From Isoetes taiwanensis (lineage: Eukaryota; Streptophyta; Lycopodiopsida; Isoetales; Isoetaceae), in assembly GCA_021234155.1 (NCBI GenBank), contig JAJEKV010000191.1:1-64000 (forward strand): a DNA stretch of 64,000 nt. The letters are read 5' to 3'. Below are positions 48,451 through 62,908 of the stretch, piece by piece. Position 1 is the first letter of the stretch; every line of letters begins with the position of its first letter. The position numbers and the translations under genes were made by a program. A model generated the notes under the pieces. That model did no database searches. It was not told where the DNA came from and worked only from the letters and a program-made list of their open reading frames with translations.

Positions 48451-51400
48451 GCGGGATCGAGAGGTTATTCGCATAACCTCCCTAGAGAATATCGCGGGTT
48501 ATTTGCCATGACGTGAGGAGGGAGTAAACCTCCTCTTCACAACATTAATTCACGTTATCTTAAACCCTCAGCTCTCTGAGATTCTACAAATCCAAACCGC
48601 GCCCGCCGATTTGGATCGAGAGGTTATTTCGCATAACCTCTCGAATATTCCCTTTTCAAGTATATTGAGCGGATTATTGTAATAACTTCCCGGATATTTG
48701 TTGGACGAAGAATATTTAAACGCGTTCATGTTTCGCCTTAGCCCCAGCCAGCACCGCCCTTCTACCTGGACGTCTCCGAGGGTCCGAGTCCGATGCTTAT
48801 CCAAAAACAGAAGCCTTGTATCATAGTATGAAAACACAAACACCGACCTCCCTATCATCCTATCATAATCGCTCATGCTTTAAAAGCCTTTTTAGAGCTA
48901 AAAATAATACTGAGTTTGCATCCAAACTTTTGAAGAGCTATTCCTAAGATTAGATGGAATATTTTGGAGTCCATGCAAACCCCGAATGACGAAATTACTT
49001 CTCTGCTTCCTTCGAGAGAGGCATACTCACTACTTTTGGTGATTTGGTTCTTGACTTAAGACATAGCAGGCTTTTACGACAAACTTAATTCCAAGGCCAC
49101 GAGAGAGGCAAGGGAATTTGGAAAAACAAAGTCGAATTCAAAGGCCCACGAAAAACCGCTGATTTAAGCGCCAAAATTAAAATTCCTTATAAGAAAATTT
49201 TGGATTCTCTGTTTCCGGGCGAAGAAGCCATAGCTTAACCGCAGAGGCAAAGTGAAGAGAGGAGAAGGAAGGGTTGGATTTAATGTGTTTATGATGCAGA
49301 TTTGTCTACAATGCGTGAAAGTACGCTCCAAGCATTTACCATTGGTTGGATTTATCAAGATCCACAATATTCAAGAAGAGCGGGCATCGATCGCCTTGCC
49401 CTTTAAATCAGCCTAGTTCTTCTATGAATTTTGTGAAGCTATGAAACAAAGTGTGACAAAAGAACCTCCCCGGACGAGGTTTTAGCGAGGTCAGCCCTCC
49501 ACTCTCGCTGGTCATGACAACATAATAACCTTTCGGCCTCCCCGCGGCGGGTTATCTCTGCCATCACCATTTCGAGATGAGGCTTAACCTCCTCTTCACA
49601 ACATTGGTTACGTTATCTTAAACCTGCTCCTGGAGATTCTACAAATCCAAAACCAGTCCCACTGTTGGATCCGGATAGGTTATTGGCCGCATAACCTCTC
49701 GAATATGTGGGTTATTTGCCATGACTCGTGAGAGGGAGTGGGTAAACCTCCTCTTCACAACATTGGTTCGTTATCTTAAACCTGGCTCCTCGAAGATTCT
49801 ACAAATCCAAATCCGGCCGTTGGATCCGAGAGGTTATTTCAAGATAACCCTCGAATATTCCCTTTTCAAGTATATTGAGTGATTATTGTAATAACTTCCG
49901 GATATTTGTTGTGAAGAATATTCGTACCTTCATGTTTTGCCTTAGCCCCATAGCACTCGCGCTTCAAGGCTTCTCACCGGATGTCTCCGTGGTCCGAGTC
50001 CGATGCTTATCCAAAATCGAAGCCTTGTATCATAGTATGAAAAACACAAACACCGCCACCTCCTATCATAGCCGACCGCTCATGCAGAAAAGCCTTTTTT
50101 AGAGCTAAAAATAATCTGATTTTGCATCCAAACTTTTGAAGAGCTATTAGGCATTAGATGGAATATTTTGGAGTCCATGCAAACTCCGAATGACGAAATT
50201 ACTTTCTGCTTCTTTCAGAGGCATACTCACCGCTTTTGGTGATTTGGTTCTTGACTTAAGACATAGCGGGGCTTTTTAATGACCCAACTTAATTCCAAGG
50301 CCACGAGAGAGAGGCGGGGAATTTGGAAACAAGGGGTTCGAATTCAAAGGCCCAGCAAACGCAGTTTAGCCAAAATTAAAATTCCTTATAAGAAATTTGG
50401 ATTCTCCTCGCTTTTCCGGCGAAGAAGCCATAGCTACCGCAGAGGATGATGAGAGGAGAAGGAAGGGTTGGATTTAATGTGTTTATGATGCGCATTTGTC
50501 TACAATGGTGAAGTCCGCTCCTCCAAGCATTTACCATTGGTTCATTTATCAAGATCCACAATATTCAAGAAGAGCGGGCATCGGTCGCTTTTTGCCCTTT
50601 AAATCCGGGTTCAGTTCTTCTATGAAGCTGTGAAGCTATGAAGCAAAAGCGTGACAAAAGAACCCCTCGGATCGAGGTTTAAGGGAGGTCAACCCTCCAC
50701 TCGGGCGGGTCATGGCAACATAACCTTTTTTTCGGCCTCCCGCGCCGGGTTATCTGCCATCACCGCTTCGAGATGAGGCTTAACCTCCTCTTCACAACAT
50801 TGGTTACGTTATCTTAAACCTCGCTCCTGGAGATTCTACAAATCCAACTAGTCCCCGCCAGATTTGGATCCGAGAGAGGTTATTTCGCATAACCTCTCGA
50901 ATATGGGTTATTTGCCATGACCCGTGAGAGGGAGGGTAAACCTCCTCTTCACAACATTGGTTACGTTATCTTAAACCTCCGCTCCCGGAGATTCTACAAA
51001 TCCAACCGGTCGGCCGTTGGATCCGGAGAGGTTATTTCGCGATAACCTCTCGAATATTCCCTTTTCAAGTATATTCGGTGATTATTGTAATAACTTCAGG
51101 ATATTTGTTGACGTAAGAATATTAAATACCTTCATGTTTTGCCTTAGCCCCATAGCCCTGCCCGCACACGGCTTCTCACGGACGTCTCGGTGCGATCCGA
51201 TGCTTATCCAAAACGAAGCCTTGTATCATAGTATGAAAAACACAACACCGCCAGACCTCCTATCATAGTCGGCCCAATCGCTCATGCCGAAAAGCCTTTT
51301 TAGAGCTAAAAAATACTGATTTTGCATCGAAACTTTTGGAGAGCTATTAGGCATTAGATGGAATATTTTGGAGTCCATGCAAACTCCTGAATAGCGGAAT

Positions 51401-54400
51401 TATTTCTCTGCTTCCTTTCGAGAGGCATACTCCATTGCTTTTGGTGATTTGGTTCTTGACTTAAGACATAGCAGGCTTTTAACAGCCCAGCTTAATTCCA
51501 AGGCCACGAGAAAGGCAGGGGAATTTGGAAACAAGGGAGTCGGAATTCAAAGGCCCAGCAACCGCAGTTTAGCGCCAAAATTAAAATTCCTTAAAGAATT
51601 TTGGATTCTCCGCTTTTTTACGGCGAAGAAGCCATAAAATCAGAGAGGGTGAGCAGAGGAGAAGGAAGGGTTGGATTTAATGTGTTTATGATGCAGATTT
51701 TTCTACAATGCAGAAGTCCGCTCCTCCAAGCATTTACCATTGGTTTGTTTTATCAAGATCTACAATATTCAAGAAGAGCAGGCATCAGACTGCCTTGCCC
51801 TTTAAATCCAGTTCCAGTTCTTCTATGAAGCTGTGAAGCTATGAAGCAAAGTCTGACAAAAGAACCTCCTCGGATCGAGGTTTAAGGGAGGTCAACCCTC
51901 CCCTCTCGTGGGTCATGGCAACATAACCTTTCATCTCGACCGCGTGGGTTATGGCTATCACCCTTCGAGAGGGTTAACCTCCTCTTCACAACATTGGTTA
52001 CGTTATCTTAAACTTCGCTTCCTCGGAGATTCTACAAAATCCAACCAGTCCTAACCATTGGATCGGAGAGAGGTTATTTCGCATAACCCTCCGAATATCG
52101 GAGTTATTTTGCCATGAAGTAGGGAGGGGTTAACCTCCTCTTCACAACGACGTTATTAAACCTCGCTCCTCGGAGATTCTACAAATCCAACCAGTCCCGG
52201 ATACCGTTGATCCGAGAGAGGTTATTTCAAGATAACCTCTCGAATATTCCCTTTCAAGTATATCGAGTGATTATTGTAATAACTTCGGGATATTTGTGAC
52301 GGAAGAATATTGATACCTTCATGTTTTGCCTTAGCGCCATAGCCCTGCCTGCCGCTTGTGCGGGCGTTTTGGATGAGTTTGATGCTTATCCAAAACGAAG
52401 CCTTGTATCATAGTATGAAAAACACAAACACCGCCCCCTCCTACCATAGCCCGACCATTCATGCGGAAAAGCCTTTTTAGAGCTAAAAATAATACGGTTT
52501 TGCATCCAAACTTTTGGAGAGCTATTAGGCATCAGTGGAATATTTTGGAGTCCATACAAACTTCTCATTGATGGAATTACTTTCTGCTTTCCTTCGAGAG
52601 GCACATTCCCGCTTTTGGTGATTTGGTTCTTGACTTAAGACATAGCGGCTTTTAACATTGACTTAATACCAAGGCCATGAGAAAGGATGGGGAATTTGGA
52701 AATAAGGTGAGCCGGAATTCAAAGGCTCAGGAACCGCAGTTTAGCTCCAAAATTAAAATTCCTTAAAAGAAAGCTGGATTCTCTGCGTTTTCGCCGCGAA
52801 AATGCCATAAGGTGGTAGTGAGAGGAGAAGGAAGGGTTGGATTTAATGTGTTTATGATGCTGATTCATCTACAATGCGTGAAGTCCGCTCCTCCAAGCAT
52901 TTACCCTTGGTTTGTTTATCAAGATCCACAATATTCAAGAAAAGCATGCATTAGACTGCCTTGCCCTTTACATCCAGTTCTGGTTCTTCTATGAAGCTAT
53001 GAAGCTATGAAGCAGAGTGTGATAAAGGAACCTCCTCGGATCGAGGTTTAAGGGAGGTCAACCTTCCTCTATCGCGGGTCATGGCAACATAACCCGCATC
53101 TTCGGCCTCCGACCTCGTGCGTGTTATTTGCTATAACCCCTCGAGGCGAGGGTTAACCTCCTCTTCACAACATTGGTTATGTTATCTTAAACCTCGGTCC
53201 CCGGGAGATTCTACAAGTCCAACCGGCCCCGATTTGGATCCAGAGAGTTTATTTCAAGATAACCTCTCGAATATTCCCTTTTCAAGTATATTCGGTGATT
53301 ATTGTAATAACTTCCGGATATTTGTTGTGAAGAATATTCGTACCTTCATGTTTTGCCTTAGCCGCCATAGCCCCGCCTCAAGACACGGCTTCTCGTGGGC
53401 GTTTCTGTGGTCCGAGTCCGATGCTTATCCAAAAGCGAAGCCTTGTATCATAGTATGAAAACACAAACACCACCAGCCTCCTACCATAGCCGGACCGTTC
53501 ATGCCGTAAAATGCCTTTTATAGAGCTAAAAATAATACAGTTTGCATCCAAACTTTTGGAGACTATTAGGCATTAGATGGAATATTTTGGAGTCCATGCA
53601 AACTCACGAATGACATAATTACTTCTTGGCTTTCTTTGAGAGGCACAATCAACGCTTTTGGTGATTTGGTTCTTGACTTAAGACATAGCGAGGCTTTTAA
53701 CACCCCAAATTTTAATTCCAAGTCCATGAGAAAGGATGGGGAATTTGGAAATAAGGGAGCCGGAATTCAAAGGCTCAAAGAACCTTGATTTAGCTCCAAA
53801 ATTAAAATTCCTTAAAAGAAAGTTGGATTCTTTTTCGAAGAAGAAGCCATAAATGCAGAGGCGGTAGAGAGGAGAAGGAAGGGTTGGATTTAGTGTGTTT
53901 ATGATGCATTCATCTACAATGCGGGAAGTCTCGCTTCTCCAAGCATTTACCATTGGTTTGTTTATCAAGATCCACAATATTCAAGAAGAGCATGCATTAG
54001 GCGCTTTGCCCTTTACATCCGGGCCCGGTTCTTCTATGAAGGAAGCTATGAAGCAAAGTGTGATAAAGGAACCTCCGGATCGAGGTTTAAGGGAGGTCAA
54101 CCCTTCCTCATCGCGGGTCATGGCAAAGGGCTTCGGCCTCCCGGCCTCGGGTTATTTGCTATAACCTTTGAAGGCGAGGGTTAACCTCCTCTTCACACCA
54201 TTGGTTACGTTATCTTAAACCTCAACCGGAGATTCTACAAAACCAACCAGTCCGACCGTTGGATCCGAGAGGTTATTTTGAAGATAACCTCGAATATTGT
54301 TTTGTCAAGTATATTCGAAAGTGATTATCGTAATAACTTCCTTGATATTTTTGAAGGACAAAACAAAATAGATATTGCCGCCATAGCGCCCCGCCCGCCA

Positions 54401-57400
54401 GATTCCGTGGACATAGTGGTTTGGGTCCGATGCTTATCCAAAACGAAGCCTTGTATCATAGTATGAAAACACAAACATTGCCGACCTCCTACCATAGCCA
54501 GCCCATTCATGCAAAAAGCCTTTTTAGAGCTAAAAATAATACAGTTTTGCATCCAAACTTTTGGAGAGCTATTCCGGCATTAGATGGAATATTTTGGAGT
54601 CCATGCAAACTCCTGAATGACATAATTACTTCTCTGCTTCCTTTCAGAGGCATACTCACTTCTTTTGGTGATTTGGTTCTTGACTTAAGACATAGCAGGC
54701 TTTTAACAGCCCAGCTTAATTCCAAGGCCACGAGAAAGGCAGGGGAATTTGGAAACAAGGGAGTCGGAATTCAAAGGCCCAGCAACCGCAGTTTAGCGCC
54801 AAAATTAAAATTCCTTATAAGAAATTTGGATTCTCTATTTTTTACGGCGAAAAGAAAGCCATAGCTAACAGATAGAGGCAGTAGCAGAGGAGAAGGAAGG
54901 GTTGGATTTAATGTGTTTATGATGCAGATTTGTCTACAATGCAGGAAGTCTGCTCCTCCAAGCATTTACCATTGGTTCGTTTATCAAGATCCACAATATT
55001 CAAGAAGAGCATGCATAGACGATTTTTTTGCCCTTTAAATCCAGTTCGGTTCTTCTATGAAGCTGTGAAGCTATGAAGCAAAGTGTGACAAAGGAACCTC
55101 CGGATCGAGGTTTAAGGGAGGTCAACCCTCCACTCTGTGGGTCATGACAAATTTGCCTCCCCGGCCTCGGGTTATCTGCCATCACCGCTCGAGATGGCTT
55201 AACCTCCTCTTCACAATACGTTATCTTAAACCCGCTCCCCGGAGATTCTACAAATCCAACCCCAGTCCCGTGGTTGGATCCCGGATAGGTTATTTGCATA
55301 ACCCCAATATCGCGGGTTATTTGCCATGACCCGTGAGAGGGGGTTAACCTCCTCTTCACACCATTGGTTCACGTTATCTTAAACCTCTAATCCCTCCTGA
55401 GATTCTACAAATCCAACCAGTCCCGCATAAATTTGGATCGGAGAGGTTATTTCGCTCTACACATAACCTCTCAATATTCCCTTTTCAAGTATATTCGAAA
55501 GTGATTACCGTAATAACTTCCATGTGGATATTTGTTGATTTCTTTGCGAGAAAGAATATTACGTACCTTCATGTTTTGCCTTAGCCCCATAGCCTGCGCG
55601 CACGACTTCTACGGGCGTTTTCGTGGTGCGAGTCCGATGCTTATCCAAAGCGAAGCCTTGTATCATAGTATGAAAAACACAAAGTTTGCTTGACCTCCTA
55701 CCATGGCCAGCATCGGTTTCATGCCGAAAAAGCCTTTTTAGAGCTAAAATAATTGTGGCTTTTGCATCCAAACTTTTTGGAGAGCTATTAGGCATTAGAT
55801 GGAATATTTTGGAGTCCATGCAAACTCTCGAATGACATAATTACTTCTCTGCTTCCTTTCGTGAGGCATACTCACGCTTTTGGTGATTTGGTTCTTGACT
55901 TAAGACATAGAAGGTTTTAACGGATCTATTAATTCCAAGGCCATGAGAAAGGAGGGGGAATTTGGAAACAAGGAGTCGAATTCAAAGGCCCAAGAACTTT
56001 AAGGCAATTTAGCGCCAAAATTAAAATTCCTTATAAGATGGTTGGATTCTCTCGCTTTTTCATGGTTTGCCCCAGAAGAAGCCATAACTGCAGAGGCGTG
56101 GGATAGAGAGAAGGAAGGGTTGGATTTAATGTGTTTATGATGCCCATTTGTCTACAATGTGAAGTCCGCTCCTCCAAGCATTTACCATTGGTTCGTTTAT
56201 CAAGATCCACAATATTCAAGAAGAGTGTGCATCGACCGCTTTGAGTTTTTAAATCAGTTCAGTTCTTCTATGAAGTCTGTGAAGCTATGAAGCAAAGCGT
56301 GACAAAAGAACCCTCCTGGATCGAGGTTTAGGGAGGTCAACCCTCCACTCTGTGGTCATGGCAACATAACCTTTCGGCCTGAAACGCGGATTATCTGCCA
56401 TCACCCGCTCGAGATGAGGCTTAACCTTCTCTTCACAACATTGGTTACGTTATCTTAAACCTATTCCTGAGATTCTACAAATCCAACCAGTCCCGGCCGT
56501 TGGATCGAGAGAGGTTATTTCGCATAACCTCTCGAACATCTTGAGGTTATTTGCCATGACCCGTGAGAGGGGGGTAAACCTCCTCTTCACAACATTGGTT
56601 ACGTTATCTTAAACCTCGGCTCCTGAGATTCTACAAATCCAACCAGTCGACCGTTGGATCCGGAGAGGTTATTTTAAGATAACCTCTCTAAATATTCCCC
56701 TTTTCAAGTATATTGGTGATTATTGTAATAACTTCCCGGATATTTGTTGACGAAGAATATTCGTACCTTCATGTTTTGCCTTAGCGCCATAGCCTGCCCG
56801 CAAGACGCGGCTTCTCTGGGCGTCTCGTGGTCCGAAGTCCGATGCTTATCCAAAAGCGAAGCCTTGTATCATAGTATGAAAACACAAACACTTGGCCGAC
56901 CTCCTATCATAGCCCGACCGTTCATGCCAGAAAAGCCTTTTTTAGAGCTAAAAATAATACAGTTTTGCGTCCAAACTTTTGGAGAGCTATTCTGGCATCA
57001 GGTGGAATATTTTGGAGTCCATGCAAACTCCTGAATGACGGAATTATTTCTCTGCTTCCTTTCAGAGGCATACTCACTGCTTTTGGTGATTTGGTTCTTG
57101 ACTTAAGACATGGCAGGCTTTTAACAGCCCAGCTTAATTCCAAGGCCATGAGAAAGGATGGGGAATTTGGAAATAAGGGAGCCGGAATTCAAAGGCTCAG
57201 GAACCGCAGTTTAGCTCCAAAATTAAAATTCCTTAAAAGAAAGCTGGATTCTCTGTTTTCTGGCGAAGAAGCCATAAATGCAGAGGCGGTAGCAGAGGAG
57301 AAGGAAGGGTTGGATTTAATGTGTTTATGATGCAGATTCATCTACAATGCAGGAAGTCTGCTTCTCCAAGCATTTACCATTGGTTTGTTTATCAAGATCC

Positions 57401-60400
57401 GCAGTATTCAAGAAGAGCAGGCATCAGACTGCCTTGCCCTTTACATCCAGTTCCGATTCTTCTATGAAGCTGTGAAGCTATGAAGCAGAGTGTGACAAAA
57501 GAACCTCCTCGGACCGAGGTTTAAGAGGAGGTTAAACCTCATCTTGAGCGGGCTATGGCCGACTGGGTTATGTTGCCATGACCCGCGAGAGATTCTACAA
57601 AATCCAACCAGTCCCAACCGCTGGATCCAGAGAGGTTATTTCGCATAACCTCTCGAATATCCCCTTTTCAAGTATATTCGAGTGATTATCGTAATAACTT
57701 CCCGGATATTCGTTGACAGAACGTACCTTCACGTTCTGCCTTAGCCACCATAGCCTGCCCGCACATAGATTCTGTGGACGTTTCCAGGGTCTGGATCCGA
57801 TGCTTATCCAAAACGAAGCCTTGTATCATAGTATAAAAAACACAAACATTGCCAGCCTCCTACCATAGCCTGACCGTTCATGCCAGAAAAGCCTTGCTTA
57901 GAGCTAAAAATAATACAGTTTTGCATCCAAACTTTTGGAGAGCTATTCCGGCATCAGGTGGAAGATTTTGGAGTCCATGCAAACTCTGAATGATGGAATT
58001 ACTTCTCTGCTTCCTTTCAGAGGCACAATCACTGCTTTTGGTGATTTGGTTCTTGACTTAAGACATAGCAGGCTTTTAACAGCCCAGCTTAATACCAAGG
58101 CCACGAGAAAGGAAGGGGAATTTGGAAACAAGAGAGCCAGAATTCAAAGGCTCAGGAACCGCAGTTTACCTCCAAATTTAAAATTCCTTAAAAGAAAGCT
58201 GGATTCTCTGTTTTCTGGCGAAGAAGCCATAACTACAGAGGCGGTAGCAGAGGAGAAGGAAGGGTTGGATTTAATGTGTTTATGATGCAGATTCGTCTAC
58301 AATGCAGGAAGTCTGCTCCTCCAAGCATTTACCCTTGGTTTGTTTATCAAGATCCACAGTATTCAAGAAGAGCATGCATTAGACTGCCTTGCCCTTTACA
58401 TCCAGTTCTGGTTCTTCTATGAAGCTGTGAAGCTATGAAGCAGAGTGTGACAAAGGAACCTCCTCGGATCGAGGTTTAAGGGAGGTCAACCTTCCTCTAT
58501 CGCGGGTCATGGCAACATAACCCGCTCGGCCTCCCGGCCTCGCGTGTTATTTGCCATAACCCGCTCGAGACGAGGGTTAACCTCCTCTTCACACCATTGG
58601 TTACGTTATCTTAAACCTCAGTCCTCGGAGATTCTACAAATCCAACCAGTCCGACCGTTGGATCCAGAGAGGTTATTTCGCATAACCTCTCGAATATTAT
58701 CTTTTCAAGTATATTCGAGTGATTATCGTAATAACTTCCCGGATATTCGTACCTTCACATTCTGCCTTAGCCGCCATAGCGCTTTGCCCGCTTACGCCTT
58801 CGTGGACGTTTCGTGGTCTGGGGTCCGATGCTTATCCAAAGCGAAGCCTTGTATCATAGTATGAAAAACACAAACACCTTGACTTCCTACCATAGCCGAT
58901 GCGGTTCATGCCGAAAAAGCCTTTTTAGAGCTAAAAATAATACGATTTTGCATCCAAACTTTTGGAGAGCTATTAGGCATTAGATGGAATATTTTGGAGT
59001 CCATGCAAACTCCCGAATGACGGAATTACTTCTCTGCTTCCTTTGGAGGCATACTCACTTCTTTTTGGTGATTTGGTTCTTGACTTAAGACATAAGGCTT
59101 TTAATAGTCCGGCTTAATTCCAAGGCCACGAGAAAGGCGGGGAATTTGGAAACAAGGGAGGAGGAATTCAAAGGCCCAAAGAACCGCAGCTTTTTAGCGC
59201 AAAAATTAAAATTCCTTATAAGAAAATTTGGATTCTCTCGTTCGGCGAAGAAGCCATAACCGGCAGAAAGAGGAGGAGAAGGAAGGGTTGGATTTAATGT
59301 GTTTATGATGCAGATTTGTCTACAATGCAGGAAGTCTACTCCTCCAAGCATTTACCATTGGTTTGTTTATCAAGATCTACAATATTCAAGAAGAGCAGGC
59401 ATCAGACTGCCTTGCCCTTTAAATCCAGTTTCGGTTCTTCTATGAAGCTGTGAAGTTATGAAGCAAAGTGTGACAAAAGAACCTCCTCGGATCGAGGTTT
59501 AAGGGAGGTCAACCCTCCCCTCTCGTGGGTCATGGCAACATAACCTGCTCGGCCTCCCGGCCGCGCGGGTTATCTGCCATCACCCGCTCGAGGAGGGTTA
59601 ACCTCCTCTTCACAACATTGGTTACGTTATCTTAAACCTCGCTCCTCGGAGATTCTACAAATCCAACCAGTCCCGACCGTTGGATCCAGAGAGGTTATTT
59701 CGCATAACCTCTCGAATATGCGGGTTATTTGCCATGACCCGTGAGAGGGAGGGTTAACCTCCTCTTCACAACATTGGTTACGTTATCTTAAACCTCGCTC
59801 CTCGGAGATTCTACAAATCCAACCAGTCCCGACCGTTGGATCCAGAGAGGTTATTTCGCATAACCTCTCGAATATTCCCTTTTCAAGTATATTCGAGTGA
59901 TTATTGTAATAACTTCCCGGATATTTGTTGACAGAAGAATATTCGTACCTTCATGTTTTGCCTTAGCCGCCATAGCCTGCCCGCACCGCGGCTTCTCTCG
60001 GGCGTTTCGGGGTCCGAAGTCGATGCTTATCCAAAAACGAAGCCTTGTATCATAGTATGAAAAACACAAAACTTTGCACGACCTCCTACCATAGCCGAAC
60101 CATTCATGCCGTAAATGCCTTTTTAGAGCTAAAAAATAATACAGCTTTTCGTCCAAACTTTTGGAGAGCTATTCCGGCATCAGATGGAATATTTTGGAGT
60201 CCATGCAAACTCCTGAATGACGGAATTACTTCTCGGCTTCTTTTCAGAGGCACAATCACTGCTTTTGGTGATTTGGTTCTTGACTTAAGACATAGCAGGC
60301 TTTTAACAGCCCAGCTTAATGCCAAGGCCATGAGAAAGGATGGGGAATTTGGAAATAAGGGAGCCGGAATTCAAAGGCTCGGGAAATATGTATTTAGCTC

Positions 60401-62869
60401 CAAAATTAAAATTCCTTAAAAGAAAGCTGGATTCTCTGTTTTCTGGCGAAGAAGCCATAAATGCAGAGAGGCGTGGTAGCAGAGGAGAAGGAAGGGTTGG
60501 ATTTAGTGTGTTTATGATGCAGATTCATCTACAATGCAGGAAGTCTGCTTCTCCAAGCATTTACCCTTGGTTTGTTTATCAAGATCCACAGTATTCAAGA
60601 AGAGCATGCATTAGACTGCCTTGCCCTTTACATCCAGTTCTGGTTCTTCTATGAAGGTTGTGGAAGCTATGAAGCAGAGTGTGATAAAGGAACCTCCTTG
60701 ATCGAGGTTTAAGGGAGGTCAACCTTTTCTATCGCGGGTCATGGCAACATAACCACGTTCGGCCTCCCGACCTCGTGTGTTATTTGCTATAACCCACTCG
60801 AGACGAGGGTTAACCTCCTCTTCACACCATTGGTTACGTTATCTTAAACCTCAGTCCTCGGAGATTCTACAAATCCAACCGGTCCCGGAGATTTGGATCC
60901 GGAGAGGTTATTTCAAGATAACCTCTCGAATATTATCTTTTCAAGTATATTCGAAAGTGATTATCGTAATAACTTCCCTGATATTCGTACCTTCACATTC
61001 GCGCCTTAGCCGCCATAGCCTCCCGCCTCAAGACACGCCACGTGGACGTTTCCTGTGGCGGGTCCGATGCTTATCCAAAACGAAGCCTTGTATCATAGTA
61101 TGAAAACACAAACACCGCCCGACCTCCTACCATAGCCTCAACCGTTCATGCCGTAAAAGCCTTTTTAGAGCTAAAAAATAATATAGTTTTGCATCCAAAC
61201 TTTTGGACAGCTATTCCAAAGCATTAGATGGAATATTTTGGAGTCCATGCAAACTCCTCGAATATTGAATTACTTCTCCGCTTCCTTCGGAGGCATACTC
61301 ACTTCTTTTGGTGATTTGGTTCTTGACTTAAGACATAGCAGCTTTTAACAGCCCAATAATTTTTAATTCCAAGGCCACGAAAGAAAGGGAAATTTGGAAA
61401 CAAGGGAGTCGGAATTCAAAGGCCCAAGAACCGCAGATTTAGCGCCAAAATTAAAATTCCTTATAAGAAAGTCGGATTCTCTGCTTTTCTGAAGAAGCCA
61501 TAACCGCAGAGGGATAAGAAGGAGAGGAGAAGGAAGGGTTGGATTTAATGTGTTTATGATGCGCATTTGTCTACAATGTGAAGTCCGCAACCTCCAAGCA
61601 TTTACCATTGGTTCGTTTATCAAGATCCACAATATTCAAGAAGAGTGCATCGGGCGCCTTTGCCCTTTAAATCCAGTTCCGGTTCTTCTATGAAGGTGTG
61701 AAGCTATGAAGCAAAGTGTGAAAAGAACCTCCGGATCGAGGTTTAAGGAGGTCAACCCCCCCCTCTCGCGGGTCATGGCAACATAACACCTTTCGGCCTC
61801 CCGGCCGGCAAGGGTTATCCGCCATCACCCTTCGAGATGAGGGTTAACCTCCTCTTCACAACATTGGTTACGTTATCTTAAACCCGGCTCCTCGGAGATT
61901 CTACAAATCCAACTAGTCCCGACGGATTTGGATCCAGATAGGTTATTTCGCATAACCTCTCGAATATGCGGGTTATTTGCCATGACCCCGTGAGAGGGAG
62001 GGAAACCTCCTCTTCACAACATTGGTTACGTTATCTTAAACCTCGCTCCTCGGAGATTCTACAAATCCAACCAGTCCCGACCGTTGGATCCAGAGAGGTT
62101 ATTTCGCATAACCTCTCGAATATTCCCTTTTCAAGTATATTCGGTGATTCTTTGTAATAACTTCCCGGATATTTGTTGACGTAAGAATATTCGTACCTTC
62201 ATGTTTTGCCTTAGCCGCCATAGCCTGCCCGCACACAGCTTCTCTGGGAGTCTCCAGGGTCTGAGTCTGATGCTTATCCAAAACGAAGCCTTGTATCATA
62301 GTATGAAAAACACAAACACCGCCAGCCTCCTACCATAGCCGACCGTTCATGCCAGAAAAGCCTTTTTTAGAGCTAAAAATAATACGCTTTTTGTGTCCAA
62401 CCTTTTTGGAGAGCTATTCGGCATCGTGGAATATTTTGGAGTCCATGCAAACTCTGAATGGGAATTATTTTCTGCTTCCTTCGAGGCATACTCACGCTTT
62501 TGGTGATTTGGTTCTTGACTTAAGACATGGTAGGCTTTTAAACAACTTAATTCAAGGCCATGAGAAAGGATGGGAATTTGGAAATAAGGGGCCGAATTCT
62601 TCCTTTCAGAACCGCTGATTTAGCTCAAATTAAAATTCCTTAAAAGAAAGCTGGATTCTCGTTTTTGCGAAGAAGCCATAAATGCGAGGGTGAAGAGCAG
62701 GAGAAGGAAGGGTTGGATTTAATGTGTTTATGATGCAGATTCATCTACAATGCGAGGAAGTCCTGCTTCTCCAAGCATTTACCATTGGTTTGTTTATCAA
62801 GATCCTAGAGATTCAAGAAGAGCGAGCATCGACCGCCTTGCCCTTTACATCATGGGCCAGATTCTTCTT
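48451..62869. repeat. Satellite array, right part
   Basis: Continuation of the array, starting in mid-monomer at GGATCGAGAGGTTATT. Anchors (ACTTAAGACAT) are at 49,053; 50,253; 51,459; 52,633; 53,676; 54,683; 55,898; 57,101; 58,056; 59,083; 60,283; 61,326 and 62,518. Spacings are 1,200; 1,206; 1,174; 1,043; 1,007; 1,215; 1,203; 955; 1,027; 1,200; 1,043 and 1,192. The long class carries a tandem doubling of a 155-bp segment. The 955-bp copy lacks part of that segment near 57,540-57,600. All copies are in the same orientation. The array breaks off within a monomer at about 62,869, after the GCCCTTTACATC block. Confidence 0.96.
59565..59875. repeat. Doubled 155-bp sub-repeat that makes the long monomer
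   Basis: Copy 1 is 59,565-59,719 and copy 2 is 59,720-59,875. Each runs from GCGGGTTAT, through GGTTAACCTCCTCTTCACAA and GGAGATTCTACAAATCCAAC, to the hairpin and CTCGAATAT. Short monomers have one copy. This pair is representative of the other long monomers. Confidence 0.93.
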
Positions 62870-62908
62870 GTTTGGGGTGCGGGTTTTGGGAACCGGAAGA
62901 CAGCCCTC

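Noticed and set aside
57935-58285. Recurrent 100-120-codon open frames in satellite monomers (also at 32,949, 56,965, 58,544, 60,045 and 60,777)
   Set aside because: They are not the same length or frame in all monomers, begin and end at variable points, and match no family I know. They are by-products of the repeat.
28000-62869. CRISPR-like regular repeats
   Set aside because: Monomers are about 1 kb, contiguous and without spacers; this is eukaryotic satellite DNA.
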